DNA from: Lachnospiraceae bacterium
GTDB lineage: Bacteria > Bacillota > Clostridia > Lachnospirales > Lachnospiraceae
Reading direction: 5' to 3'
Assembly (NCBI GenBank): GCA_028693705.1
Contig: JAQUUX010000013.1
Coordinates: 1 to 46,695, forward strand
Length of the DNA: 46,695 bases
In this document: piece by piece, positions 17,573-25,283 of the stretch
How positions within the stretch are numbered: the first letter of the stretch is position 1
Layout: every line of letters starts with the position of its first letter
Made by a program: the position numbers and the translations under genes
Notes under the pieces: generated by a model
What the model was told of the DNA's origin: nothing
The model's input: only the letters and a program-made list of their open reading frames with translations
Database searches by the model: none

Positions 17573-17842
17573 GGACTGCAGTTTTGCACTTTGCCCAATC
17601 AGATAAAGATAAGCACAACCAAGAACAACTAAAATAAGCAGCTGCAGCTTTTTGATGTTGAAAAAAAACGACCATACATTTTTACTTTTTCCATTTTTTA
17701 TGATTATCCTTTCAATTAATTCTTTTTGATTTTAGTATAATTGGTTCTTTTGAAAAATGATAGACATTTTATTTTATTTTTAAAAAATAATGAAATAAGC
17801 CGCTTGGATTTCGAAAACTGTCGAAAAACGCGGAAATATTTA

Positions 17843-17871
17843 TTGTGATATAAAAGAGGCTATGATATCAT
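17843..17871 (+). promoter_or_regulatory. Possible promoter of the pssDE pair
   Basis: TTGTGA at 17843-17848 and TATCAT at 17866-17871 with a 17-nt spacer, upstream of the pssD start. Both hexamers are imperfect, and the AT-rich surroundings make chance matches likely. Confidence 0.4.
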
Positions 17872-17924
17872 AAATAATTAATATTATGGATGTTTCGGTA
17901 AATGCAATGACATGGGGGTGTGGT

Positions 17925-18385
17925 ATGATTAGGAAAATATGTTTTACTGCTTCTTCAGGAGGTCATTTAGAAGAAATATCCCGATTAACTGAAATAAGAT
18001 ATGAGTATGATGGCTTTTTGTTTACAGAAGCCGGAAATTTTCAAGAATTAAATTTTTGTGAAAATGTGATATATGCGCCGCAAATCAATCGTTTTCAAAA
18101 AGATTTCTGGATTCAGTTTATAAAATTTTTTTCCTATCGGCAAAAGTATTACATAAAGAACAGCCTGATTGCATTATTTCGGTTGGCGCGCTTGTGACAT
18201 TTCCAATATGTCTGCTGGGTAAAATTTCTCATCGAAAAATTATCTATATAGAATCCTTTGCCAGAGTTGATGAAAGTTCACTTACCGGTAAATTAATGAG
18301 AAGCGTGGCGGACTTGTATATTGTTCAATGGGAAGAACTACTAAAGAAGGTACCGGGAGCCATTTATGGTGGGAGTATTTTTTGA
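17925..18385 (+). pseudogene. PssD/Alg14-like glycosyltransferase subunit, frameshifted
   Basis: The first frame gives MIRKICFTASSGGHLEE and continues to about FIKFF. The second frame gives PDCIISVGALVTFPICLLGK, then IIYIESFARVD, SLTGKLM, DLYIVQWEELL and YGGSIF, exactly the rest of a PssD/Cps14F-type protein. The frames are joined if one T is added to the seven-T run at 18126-18132, giving about 153 residues, the family length. PssD anchors and activates the PssE glycosyltransferase, like Alg14 with Alg13. The start at 17925 has GGGGGTG four bases upstream. Either the gene is broken or phase-variable, or the homopolymer is miscounted. Confidence 0.8.
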
Positions 18386-18410
18386 CTGTGAGTAATTGGG
18401 GTAAATGTAT

Positions 18411-18890
18411 ATGATTTTTGTTATACTGGGAACTCAGAAATTCCAATTAAATAGATTACTTCGCCTTCTGGATGCGTGTATTGAGAACAAAAGAATCACA
18501 CAAGAAGTGGTGGCACAGATTGGCTATTCTGATTATCTGCCAAAGCATTTTGCGTATTATGATTTTTTTAGTAAAGCTGATTTTGATAAAATGATTACAG
18601 ATGCAGATATTATTATAACTCATAGTGGTGTGGGTTCTATTATTACTGCATTGGGAGTAGAAAAGAAAGTGATAGTTTTTCCCAGACTTTCTAAATATAA
18701 AGAGCATGTAGATGATCACCAAATTGAAATTGCAAAGGCCTTTTCCAAGAAAAAGTTTGTTATGTACTGTGGTGAAGATGATGATCTGGTGGATCTGATT
18801 GAAAACAGTGAAGATTTTCCATTTGAAAAATATGTTTCGCATAGAAAAAAGCTGGTTACTGTTATTCAAAAGTATTTAGAAAAACAGTGA
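18411..18890 (+). CDS. PssE/Alg13-like glycosyltransferase subunit
   Basis: 159 residues from the ATG at 18411 (GGGG nine bases upstream; an ATG at 18405 is too close to it). It starts MIFVILGTQKFQLNRLL like Alg13/PssE/Cps14G proteins and has the nucleotide-sugar-binding segment DADIIITHSGVGSI near residue 65, then VIVFPRLSKYKEHVDDHQ near residue 90. It should be the catalytic half that works with membrane-bound PssD in making a surface polysaccharide. No other polysaccharide genes are nearby, so this is an orphan pair, and its partner gene is frameshifted. Confidence 0.85.
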   Translation: MIFVILGTQKFQLNRLLRLLDACIENKRITQEVVAQIGYSDYLPKHFAYYDFFSKADFDKMITDADIIITHSGVGSIITALGVEKKVIVFPRLSKYKEHVDDHQIEIAKAFSKKKFVMYCGEDDDLVDLIENSEDFPFEKYVSHRKKLVTVIQKYLEKQ

Positions 18891-18957
18891 TTTGATTGAA
18901 TGATATGAAATGACAGCACATATATTAAAGTAATAATATATTCATAAGCTGGTTTGT

Positions 18958-20196
18958 ATGAGAAAAATCAGAACTATTATTTGCTTTATCATTTGCATGG
19001 TGGTCATTGTAACTCATAAAAATACCATTTATGCAGAGGAGGACAATCTAAATCTCTACGCCCAGTCGGCAGTCCTGATGGATGCTGACTCCGGGCGTAT
19101 TTTATATGCAAAAAACAGTGACGTCTTTATGGCAAATGTCAGTACGACAAAGATTCTGACTTGTATTGTTGCGCTGGAACAGGGAGAATTGGAGGATTAT
19201 GCAGAGATTACGGCAAATGCAGCTTCCATGCCCAAGGTAAGACTGGGAGTTTCAGAAGGAGAATACTATAAATTAAGGGATCTTCTGTACGCACTGATGC
19301 TGGAATCTTATAATGATGCAGCCATGGCAATTGCAGAACATATAGGCGGGAGCAGAGATGGTTTCTCTGAATTGATGAATCGGAAAGCCACGGAAATTGG
19401 CTGCAAAAACACATATTTTATTACTCCCAATGGATTGGATGCCGTGGTAAATGTGGATGGAACGGAACAGGCACATGGCACAACTGCTGAGGATCTGGCA
19501 AGGATCATGGCGTATTGTGTATGGGAATCTCCGGCAAGGGAACAATTTCTACAGATCACGCAGGCACATACATATCAGCTAAATAATTATAAAAAGGCTG
19601 ATGACGGTAGTTTTAGCACAGGTTCCAGAAACTTTTCATGCGCAAACCATAATGCATTTCTTACCATGATGGATGGGGTGGTAAGCGGAAAAACAGGTTT
19701 TACTAATAAAGCAGGGTATTGTTATGTTTGCGCATTTGACAGAGATAATAAGCACTATACGTTATCACTTCTTGCCTGCGGCTGGCCAAATAACAGAACC
19801 TATAAATGGAAAGATGCAACAAAGCTTCTGCAATTTGGAATGGAACATTTCCAATATAAAAATATACTACAGGATATTGCAACAGAACCGGTTACGGTAA
19901 TTGGTGGCATTGGCGAGACTGTATTTTCGAAGACTACCGTTGTTGATACCAGAGCAGAGCAGGAGCACCAGCCATCGCTTGAGGTATTAATGGGTGATGA
20001 AGATGTGGTGAAAACACAGACCAGCCTTGAAAAACATAATCAGGCACCGGTAGCAATAGGAACGGTTGTAGGGTCGGTAACTTATTATTTGAATGATGAA
20101 AAAATTTGCAGTTTTCCTGTTAAAACGACGGAGGCGATTCCGGTAAGAGATTATTGGTATGTGTTGTCATTTTTATGGAAGAATTTCAGCCTATAA
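18958..20196 (+). CDS. D-alanyl-D-alanine carboxypeptidase (peptidase S11), second copy
   Basis: 412 residues. It has a signal peptide (about residues 1-26, ending TIYA) and the three active-site motifs STTK (Ser62, Lys65), SYN (117-119) and KTG (245-247). The C-terminal part (from about residue 300) is a beta-rich domain ending with a hydrophobic stretch (DYWYVLSFLWKNFSL), perhaps a membrane-associating tail. It trims peptidoglycan peptides. The ATG has only weak ribosome-site complementarity upstream. It is distinct in sequence from the copy at 5886-7073, so the two are paralogues rather than a recent duplication. Confidence 0.92.
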   Translation: MRKIRTIICFIICMVVIVTHKNTIYAEEDNLNLYAQSAVLMDADSGRILYAKNSDVFMANVSTTKILTCIVALEQGELEDYAEITANAASMPKVRLGVSEGEYYKLRDLLYALMLESYNDAAMAIAEHIGGSRDGFSELMNRKATEIGCKNTYFITPNGLDAVVNVDGTEQAHGTTAEDLARIMAYCVWESPAREQFLQITQAHTYQLNNYKKADDGSFSTGSRNFSCANHNAFLTMMDGVVSGKTGFTNKAGYCYVCAFDRDNKHYTLSLLACGWPNNRTYKWKDATKLLQFGMEHFQYKNILQDIATEPVTVIGGIGETVFSKTTVVDTRAEQEHQPSLEVLMGDEDVVKTQTSLEKHNQAPVAIGTVVGSVTYYLNDEKICSFPVKTTEAIPVRDYWYVLSFLWKNFSL

Positions 20197-20328
20197 CTGT
20201 TATAGAGAAGAAAAATCGCTGTCACAACGGGAAATGTTAGGTTATATTATAGGTAGAAATATTTAACGAAAACCTGGGTAAATAACATTTAATAATGAAA
20301 CAACTGTTATGAGAAAAGGAGGAAAGAC

Positions 20329-21324
20329 ATGTCAAATTGGGGAATTATGGCAACGGGAACCATTGCAGCTAAATTTGCAGGTACTATACACCAGATGGAA
20401 AAAGAGGGAGAAAGACTGGTGGCTGTGGCTTCCAGGGATCTGGAAAAAGCAGAAACATTTGCCAAAGGCTACCGATCTGCAAAATCACCGGTAAAGGCAT
20501 ATGCATCATATGAAGCCATGTGTAAGGATCCTGAGGTGGAGGTAATCTATATAGCGACACCTAACAATTTTCATTTTGAAAATGTGAAGCTGTGTCTGCA
20601 GCATGGAAAACATGTTTTATGTGAAAAGCCTTTTACATTAACTGTGGAAGAGGCAAGGGAATTGTTTGCACTGGCAAAGAAAGAAAAACTGTTTCTCATG
20701 GAAGCCTTTTGGGTAAAACATTTGCCATTGGTTAAAAAGCTGGATGAAATGATATGGGAGGGTGCGATTGGAAAACTAAAGCATATGCGTGCTGATTTTG
20801 GTTTTCTGGCAAGCGGTGCCAGAAGGACTAGAAAGTTTAAATCGGAGCTGGGTGGTGGTGCACTTTTGGATATTGGTGTGTATACCATTGGCTTTTTACA
20901 GATTTTCATGAAGGACAAGCCTTCAAAGATACAGTCGGAGGTACGCATGAGTGAATTTGGAACGGACTGGTTCAGTGAACTGTTATGTTCTTATCCCGGA
21001 GGTGAAACAGCTGTTACTACGACGGCAATCGGAATACAGATGCCAAGAGAAGGTGTGTTCTATGGTACGGAAGGGTACATAAGATTGCCGGACTGTCAGA
21101 TGGTGGAAGAACTGGAACTGGTAAAAAATGATGGAACCGGCGAAACGATTAAGATGCCATTTGATATTAACGGCTTTGAATATCAGATCAGGGATACTAC
21201 AGAATGTATCAAAACGGGAAGGACAGAGAGTCATGTTATGACAGCGGAAGATACCTGTACCATTATGGAACTGCTGGAAAACATACGAAAGAGCTGGAAC
21301 ATGCATTTCCCCAGAGAAGAGTAA
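20329..21324 (+). CDS. Gfo/Idh/MocA-family NAD(P)-dependent oxidoreductase
   Basis: 331 residues. The N-terminal Rossmann fold begins NWGIMATGTIAAKFAGTI and has AVASRDLEKAETFA. The catalytic-site signature CEKPFTLTVEEA lies near residue 105, with ATPNNFHFENV just before it. The C-terminal alpha/beta domain is typical, with GGGALLDIGVY near residue 180. Members oxidise or reduce sugars, inositols and sugar acids. AGGAGG precedes the ATG. It is alone between two unrelated genes, so the substrate cannot be guessed. Confidence 0.92.
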   Translation: MSNWGIMATGTIAAKFAGTIHQMEKEGERLVAVASRDLEKAETFAKGYRSAKSPVKAYASYEAMCKDPEVEVIYIATPNNFHFENVKLCLQHGKHVLCEKPFTLTVEEARELFALAKKEKLFLMEAFWVKHLPLVKKLDEMIWEGAIGKLKHMRADFGFLASGARRTRKFKSELGGGALLDIGVYTIGFLQIFMKDKPSKIQSEVRMSEFGTDWFSELLCSYPGGETAVTTTAIGIQMPREGVFYGTEGYIRLPDCQMVEELELVKNDGTGETIKMPFDINGFEYQIRDTTECIKTGRTESHVMTAEDTCTIMELLENIRKSWNMHFPREE

Positions 21325-21384
21325 GACTGGGTTTAGCTTGTGTTAAGGTGGCGTTAAGCTTGACAATAAATTATCAAAATTTGA

Positions 21385-21413
21385 TTGAAATGCCGTAGTT
21401 TATTTGTTATAAT
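21385..21413 (+). promoter_or_regulatory. Promoter of the decarboxylase operon
   Basis: TTGAAA at 21385-21390 and TATAAT at 21408-21413 with a 17-nt spacer. A start near 21420 would give a leader of about 44 nt with GGAGGG at 21452-21457 before the ATG at 21464. Confidence 0.72.
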
Positions 21414-21463
21414 TTCGAGGAATGCAAAATTATATACTAATTCAAATATATGGAGGGCTTAAA

Positions 21464-22891
21464 ATGAGTAATACTTCTCAGGCGAGTCAAAGAATAGCTT
21501 CTTTGCTCGATGAAAACAGTTTCGTTGAAATTGGTTCACTTGTTACTGCAAGAGCAACTGATTTTGATCTGAAACAGACCGAAACTCCTTCAGATGGCGT
21601 TGTTACAGGCTATGGAGTAATTGACGGCAGTCTTGTGTACGTTTACGGCCAGGATGCATCTGTATTAAACGGATCAATCGGCGAAATGCACGCTAAAAAG
21701 ATTGCAAACCTTTATGATCTTGCAATGAAAACCGGAGCTCCTGTTATCGGACTTCTGGATTCCGCAGGACTTAGACTGCAGGAAGCATCTGACGCATTAA
21801 ACGGATTTGGTACCATCTATAATAAGATGGCTATGGCTTCCGGCGTTATCCCACAGATCACAGCAGTATTTGGTAACTGTGGCGGTGGACTTGCTGTTGC
21901 AGCAGGACTTTCTGACTTTACTTTTATGGAAAGCAAATCTGCAAAATTATTTGTAAATTCCCCAAATGCACTGGAAGGCAATTCCGCTGAAAAGTGTGAT
22001 ACTTCTGCTGCTGATTTTCAGGCTTCTGAAACCGGAAATGTAGATGTTGTAGCTGATGAAGCTGACATCCTGGCACAGATCAGACAGCTGGTTTCCATGC
22101 TGCCTGCTAATAACGAAGATGATATGTCTTACGAAGAATGTACAGATGATCTGAACAGAGCATGTGCAGAACTGGCAAACTGTGTTGGAGATACTTCCAT
22201 CGCATTATCCCAGATCGCTGATAATGGTGTATTCTTCGAAACCAAGGCTGCTTTTGCTAAGAGCATGGTTACAGGCTTTATCAAATTAAATGGCATGACC
22301 GTTGGTGCGGTGGCAAACCGTACAGAGCTTTACAAAGACGGTGAACTGGCAGAGAAATTCGATGCAGTGATCACTGCAAGAGGCGCAGAGAAGGCAGCTG
22401 AATTTGTTTCCTTCTGTGATGCTTTTGAAATCCCTGTATTAACACTGACCAATACAACAGGATTTGCAGCTAATAAATGTGCAGAGAGAAGAATCGCAAA
22501 AGCTGTTGCAAGATTAAGCGCAGCATTTGCAAGCGCAACTGTTCCAAAGGTAAATGTTATCATTGGAAAAGCTTACGGAAGTGCTTATGTAGCAATGAAC
22601 TCCAAGGGTCTTGGCGCTGACATCTGTATGGCATGGCCAAATGCAGAAATCGGAACCATGGATGCAGGACTTGCTGCTAAGATTATGTTTGAAGGAAAAG
22701 GCGCAGATGTTATTTCTGAGAAGACAGCAGAATATGCTGCATTACAGAATAATGTTGTAAGTGCTGCCAAGAGAGGATATGTAGATCAGATCGTAGAAGC
22801 TGTTGATACCAGAAAATATATCATCGGCGCATTTGAGATGCTCTACACCAAGAGGGAAGACCGTCCAGTCAAGAAACACGGAACGATTTAG
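21464..22891 (+). CDS. Carboxyltransferase subunit (12S / MmdA / acyl-CoA carboxylase beta type)
   Basis: 475 residues from the ATG at 21464, which has GGAGGG seven bases upstream. It has the crotonase-like double fold of acyl-CoA carboxyltransferases: LLDSAGLRLQEASDAL near residue 108, AVFGNCGGGLAVAAGL near 140, then a second half with LTNTTGFAANKCAERR near 333 and IGKAYGSAYVAMNSKGLGAD near 370. It should move a carboxyl group between an acyl-CoA (malonyl- or methylmalonyl-CoA) and the biotin of the carrier encoded downstream. It is the first of five genes that also encode a Na+ pump and a pyruvate/oxaloacetate-type carboxyltransferase. Confidence 0.9.
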   Translation: MSNTSQASQRIASLLDENSFVEIGSLVTARATDFDLKQTETPSDGVVTGYGVIDGSLVYVYGQDASVLNGSIGEMHAKKIANLYDLAMKTGAPVIGLLDSAGLRLQEASDALNGFGTIYNKMAMASGVIPQITAVFGNCGGGLAVAAGLSDFTFMESKSAKLFVNSPNALEGNSAEKCDTSAADFQASETGNVDVVADEADILAQIRQLVSMLPANNEDDMSYEECTDDLNRACAELANCVGDTSIALSQIADNGVFFETKAAFAKSMVTGFIKLNGMTVGAVANRTELYKDGELAEKFDAVITARGAEKAAEFVSFCDAFEIPVLTLTNTTGFAANKCAERRIAKAVARLSAAFASATVPKVNVIIGKAYGSAYVAMNSKGLGADICMAWPNAEIGTMDAGLAAKIMFEGKGADVISEKTAEYAALQNNVVSAAKRGYVDQIVEAVDTRKYIIGAFEMLYTKREDRPVKKHGTI

Positions 22892-22908
22892 AAAGGATGA
22901 TACTTAAT

Positions 22909-23652
22909 ATGAAAAAATATCTAGCAATATTAGGTATGCTGTTGTGTGTCTTAGGCTTGACTGCATGTGGCACTACGGAAGTGGACACAACTCCCCTTAT
23001 GACAAATGAAGAAGCAATTCAGGCAGCTGATAACGCTGTTAATGCATTGTTTTCTTATACGTCACAGGGGCAGGTAGAAGCTTTCATTGCTGCCAACCAG
23101 GAGAATTTCCCGGTATTATGTGATTCTTTTGATGAATGGGCAAGTCTGGATGAAGAAATCGGCGGTTATACCAGCATTACCAACGAAGAAGTAACTGCTT
23201 CTGATGCAGAATCAGTTACTGTACGCATTTCCGTACAGGGTCAGGAAAGAACAGCGACCATAGATGTGGTCATGACAGCTGAAAACTATGAAAGCTTTAC
23301 CATGGCTGCAACATATTCTTTTGCAGAAAAGATGGAAAAAGCAGCATTAAATACTTTGATCGGTATGGGAACTGTATTTATCATTCTGATTCTGATCAGT
23401 TTGATTATCAGCTGTTTTGCATTTATACCTAAGATCCAGGCTGCTTTATCTAAACCGAAAAAAGCAGATGTAAAGACTGAAGCAGTAGATAATACCATTT
23501 CTCAGATTGTAGAAAAAGAAGAAATGGAAGACGATACAGAACTGGTAGCCGTTATTGCAGCTGCAATTGCAGCAAGCGAAGGTACCGGTACAGACGGATT
23601 TGTTGTCCGCAGTATTCGTAAAGCAAATAAAAGCAAATGGCAGAATGCCTAA
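22909..23652 (+). CDS. OadG-type subunit with lipoprotein N-terminus and added extracellular domain
   Basis: 247 residues from the ATG at 22909. It opens with a lipoprotein signal (lipobox LTAC, Cys20). Residues about 25-145 form an outside domain resembling DUF3887-type small domains. A single membrane segment follows (TVFIILILISLIISCFAFI, near residues 160-178), then a cytoplasmic tail with acidic and Ala-rich parts. The position between carboxyltransferase and biotin carrier, and the membrane segment with LISLIISCFAFIPKI, mark it as the gamma subunit that assembles sodium-pump decarboxylases. Normal OadG proteins are about 80-100 residues, so the extra lipoprotein domain is notable. Confidence 0.75.
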   Translation: MKKYLAILGMLLCVLGLTACGTTEVDTTPLMTNEEAIQAADNAVNALFSYTSQGQVEAFIAANQENFPVLCDSFDEWASLDEEIGGYTSITNEEVTASDAESVTVRISVQGQERTATIDVVMTAENYESFTMAATYSFAEKMEKAALNTLIGMGTVFIILILISLIISCFAFIPKIQAALSKPKKADVKTEAVDNTISQIVEKEEMEDDTELVAVIAAAIAASEGTGTDGFVVRSIRKANKSKWQNA

Positions 23653-23687
23653 CCTATTAAACAGATAAAATTTTGGAGGAATTGAAA

Positions 23688-24056
23688 ATGAAAAATTACA
23701 CCATTACCGTAAATGGAAATGTATACGATGTAGTTGTAGAAGAGGGCGCTTCCACAGGAGCACCTGTAGCAGCACCTGTAGCACCTAAGGCAGCTCCAAA
23801 AGCAGCACCTGCAGCACCAAAGGCAGCAGCCGGAGCAGCTGGAGCTGTTACCGTAACAGCCGGAGCAGCTGGTAAGATCGTTAAGGTTGTAGCAGCAGCT
23901 GGACAGAAAGTAGCTAAGGGCGATACCATCGTTGTTGAAGAAGCAATGAAGATGGAAATCCCTGTTGTTGCTCCTCAGGATGGTACTGTTGCAAGCGTTA
24001 ACGTATCCGTTGGTGATATGGTTGAAGCTGGTGCAACTGTTGCATCCATGAACTAA
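23688..24056 (+). CDS. Biotin carrier protein of the decarboxylase complex
   Basis: 122 residues from the ATG at 23688 (GGAGGA seven bases upstream). An N-terminal segment is followed by an Ala/Pro/Lys linker (about residues 24-53) and a C-terminal biotinyl domain with the canonical EAMKMEI motif; Lys88 is the expected biotinylation site. The flexible linker lets the biotin swing between carboxyltransferase active sites and the membrane subunit. It is the 1.3S/MmdC-type carrier for the complex encoded around it. Confidence 0.93.
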   Translation: MKNYTITVNGNVYDVVVEEGASTGAPVAAPVAPKAAPKAAPAAPKAAAGAAGAVTVTAGAAGKIVKVVAAAGQKVAKGDTIVVEEAMKMEIPVVAPQDGTVASVNVSVGDMVEAGATVASMN

Positions 24057-24105
24057 TCATCTGATTGGTTTTAGCATGAGAAGATAATTAACAGGAGGTT
24101 ATAAA

Positions 24106-25257
24106 ATGGAAACATCTTATGTTGGAAGTACACTTCTCAACTTGCTTCATCAGACCGCATTCTTCAATCTGACTTGGGGAAATTATCTGATGATCGTAGT
24201 TGCCTGTGTATTCCTTTATCTGGCTATCGCAAAAGGATATGAACCATTATTATTACTTCCGATAGCATTTGGTATGCTGTTAGTCAACATCTATCCGGAC
24301 ATTATGAAGCCGGTAAGTGAAGATGCGGCTGGCGGTTTACTGTATTATTTCTACTTACTGGATGAATGGTCCATCCTCCCATCCCTGATCTTCATGGGTG
24401 TCGGTGCGATGACAGACTTTGGTCCGCTGATTGCAAACCCTAAGAGCTTCTTATTAGGTGCAGCAGCTCAGTTTGGTATTTTCACAGCTTATTTTGGTGC
24501 AATTGCAATGGGCTTTAATGATAAAGCAGCAGCTGCAATTTCCATCATTGGTGGTGCTGATGGTCCTACATCCATTTTCCTTGCAGGTAAATTAGGACAG
24601 GTAGCATTACTGGGACCTATCGCAGTAGCAGCATATTCTTATATGTCACTGGTGCCGATTATCCAGCCGCCAATTATGAAATTACTCACAACTGAAAAAG
24701 AACGTAAAATCAAAATGGAACAGCTTCGTCCGGTTTCCAAACTGGAAAAGATCCTTTTCCCAATTATCGTTACCATCGTTGTATGTTTACTGCTTCCTAC
24801 CACAGCACCTCTTATCGGTATGCTGATGTTAGGTAATCTGTTCCGTGAATCAGGTGTTGTAAAACAGCTGATGGAAACAGCTTCCAATGCTCTGATGTAC
24901 ATCGTTGTTATCTTGCTGGGTACTTCTGTTGGTGCAACTACCAGTGCAGAAGCATTCATCAACTACAGTACATTATGTATCGTTGCATTAGGTCTGATCG
25001 CATTTGCTTTCGGTACTGCAGCAGGTGTATTGTTTGGTAAACTGATGTGTGTTGCAACACATGGCAAGGTTAATCCGTTAATCGGTTCCGCTGGTGTTTC
25101 CGCCGTTCCTATGGCAGCCAGAGTATCACAAAAGGTTGGTGCAGAGGCTGATCCTACCAACTTCTTACTGATGCATGCAATGGGACCTAACGTAGCAGGT
25201 GTTATTGGTACTGCAGTTGCAGCCGGTACATTCATGGCTGTATTTGGAATCGTTTAA
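24106..25257 (+). CDS. oadB: Sodium-translocating decarboxylase beta subunit
   Basis: 383 residues with about ten membrane segments. The OadB/MmdB/GcdB signatures are present: [22 protein letters not shown] near residue 90 (read in two parts), [13 protein letters not shown] near residue 148 with the conserved Asp, and [13 protein letters not shown] near residue 244. It decarboxylates carboxybiotin and uses the energy to export Na+. AGGAGG precedes the ATG. It lies between the biotin carrier and the alpha-type carboxyltransferase. Confidence 0.95.
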   Translation: METSYVGSTLLNLLHQTAFFNLTWGNYLMIVVACVFLYLAIAKGYEPLLLLPIAFGMLLVNIYPDIMKPVSEDAAGGLLYYFYLLDEWSILPSLIFMGVGAMTDFGPLIANPKSFLLGAAAQFGIFTAYFGAIAMGFNDKAAAAISIIGGADGPTSIFLAGKLGQVALLGPIAVAAYSYMSLVPIIQPPIMKLLTTEKERKIKMEQLRPVSKLEKILFPIIVTIVVCLLLPTTAPLIGMLMLGNLFRESGVVKQLMETASNALMYIVVILLGTSVGATTSAEAFINYSTLCIVALGLIAFAFGTAAGVLFGKLMCVATHGKVNPLIGSAGVSAVPMAARVSQKVGAEADPTNFLLMHAMGPNVAGVIGTAVAAGTFMAVFGIV

Positions 25258-25283
25258 ATTAGAATATTTCAGGAGGAATAGAA

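Noticed and set aside
17472-17675. 67-codon minus-strand frame overlapping the GGDEF gene
   Set aside because: It is a third frame over the membrane-helix coding region; the GGDEF frame explains the sequence better.
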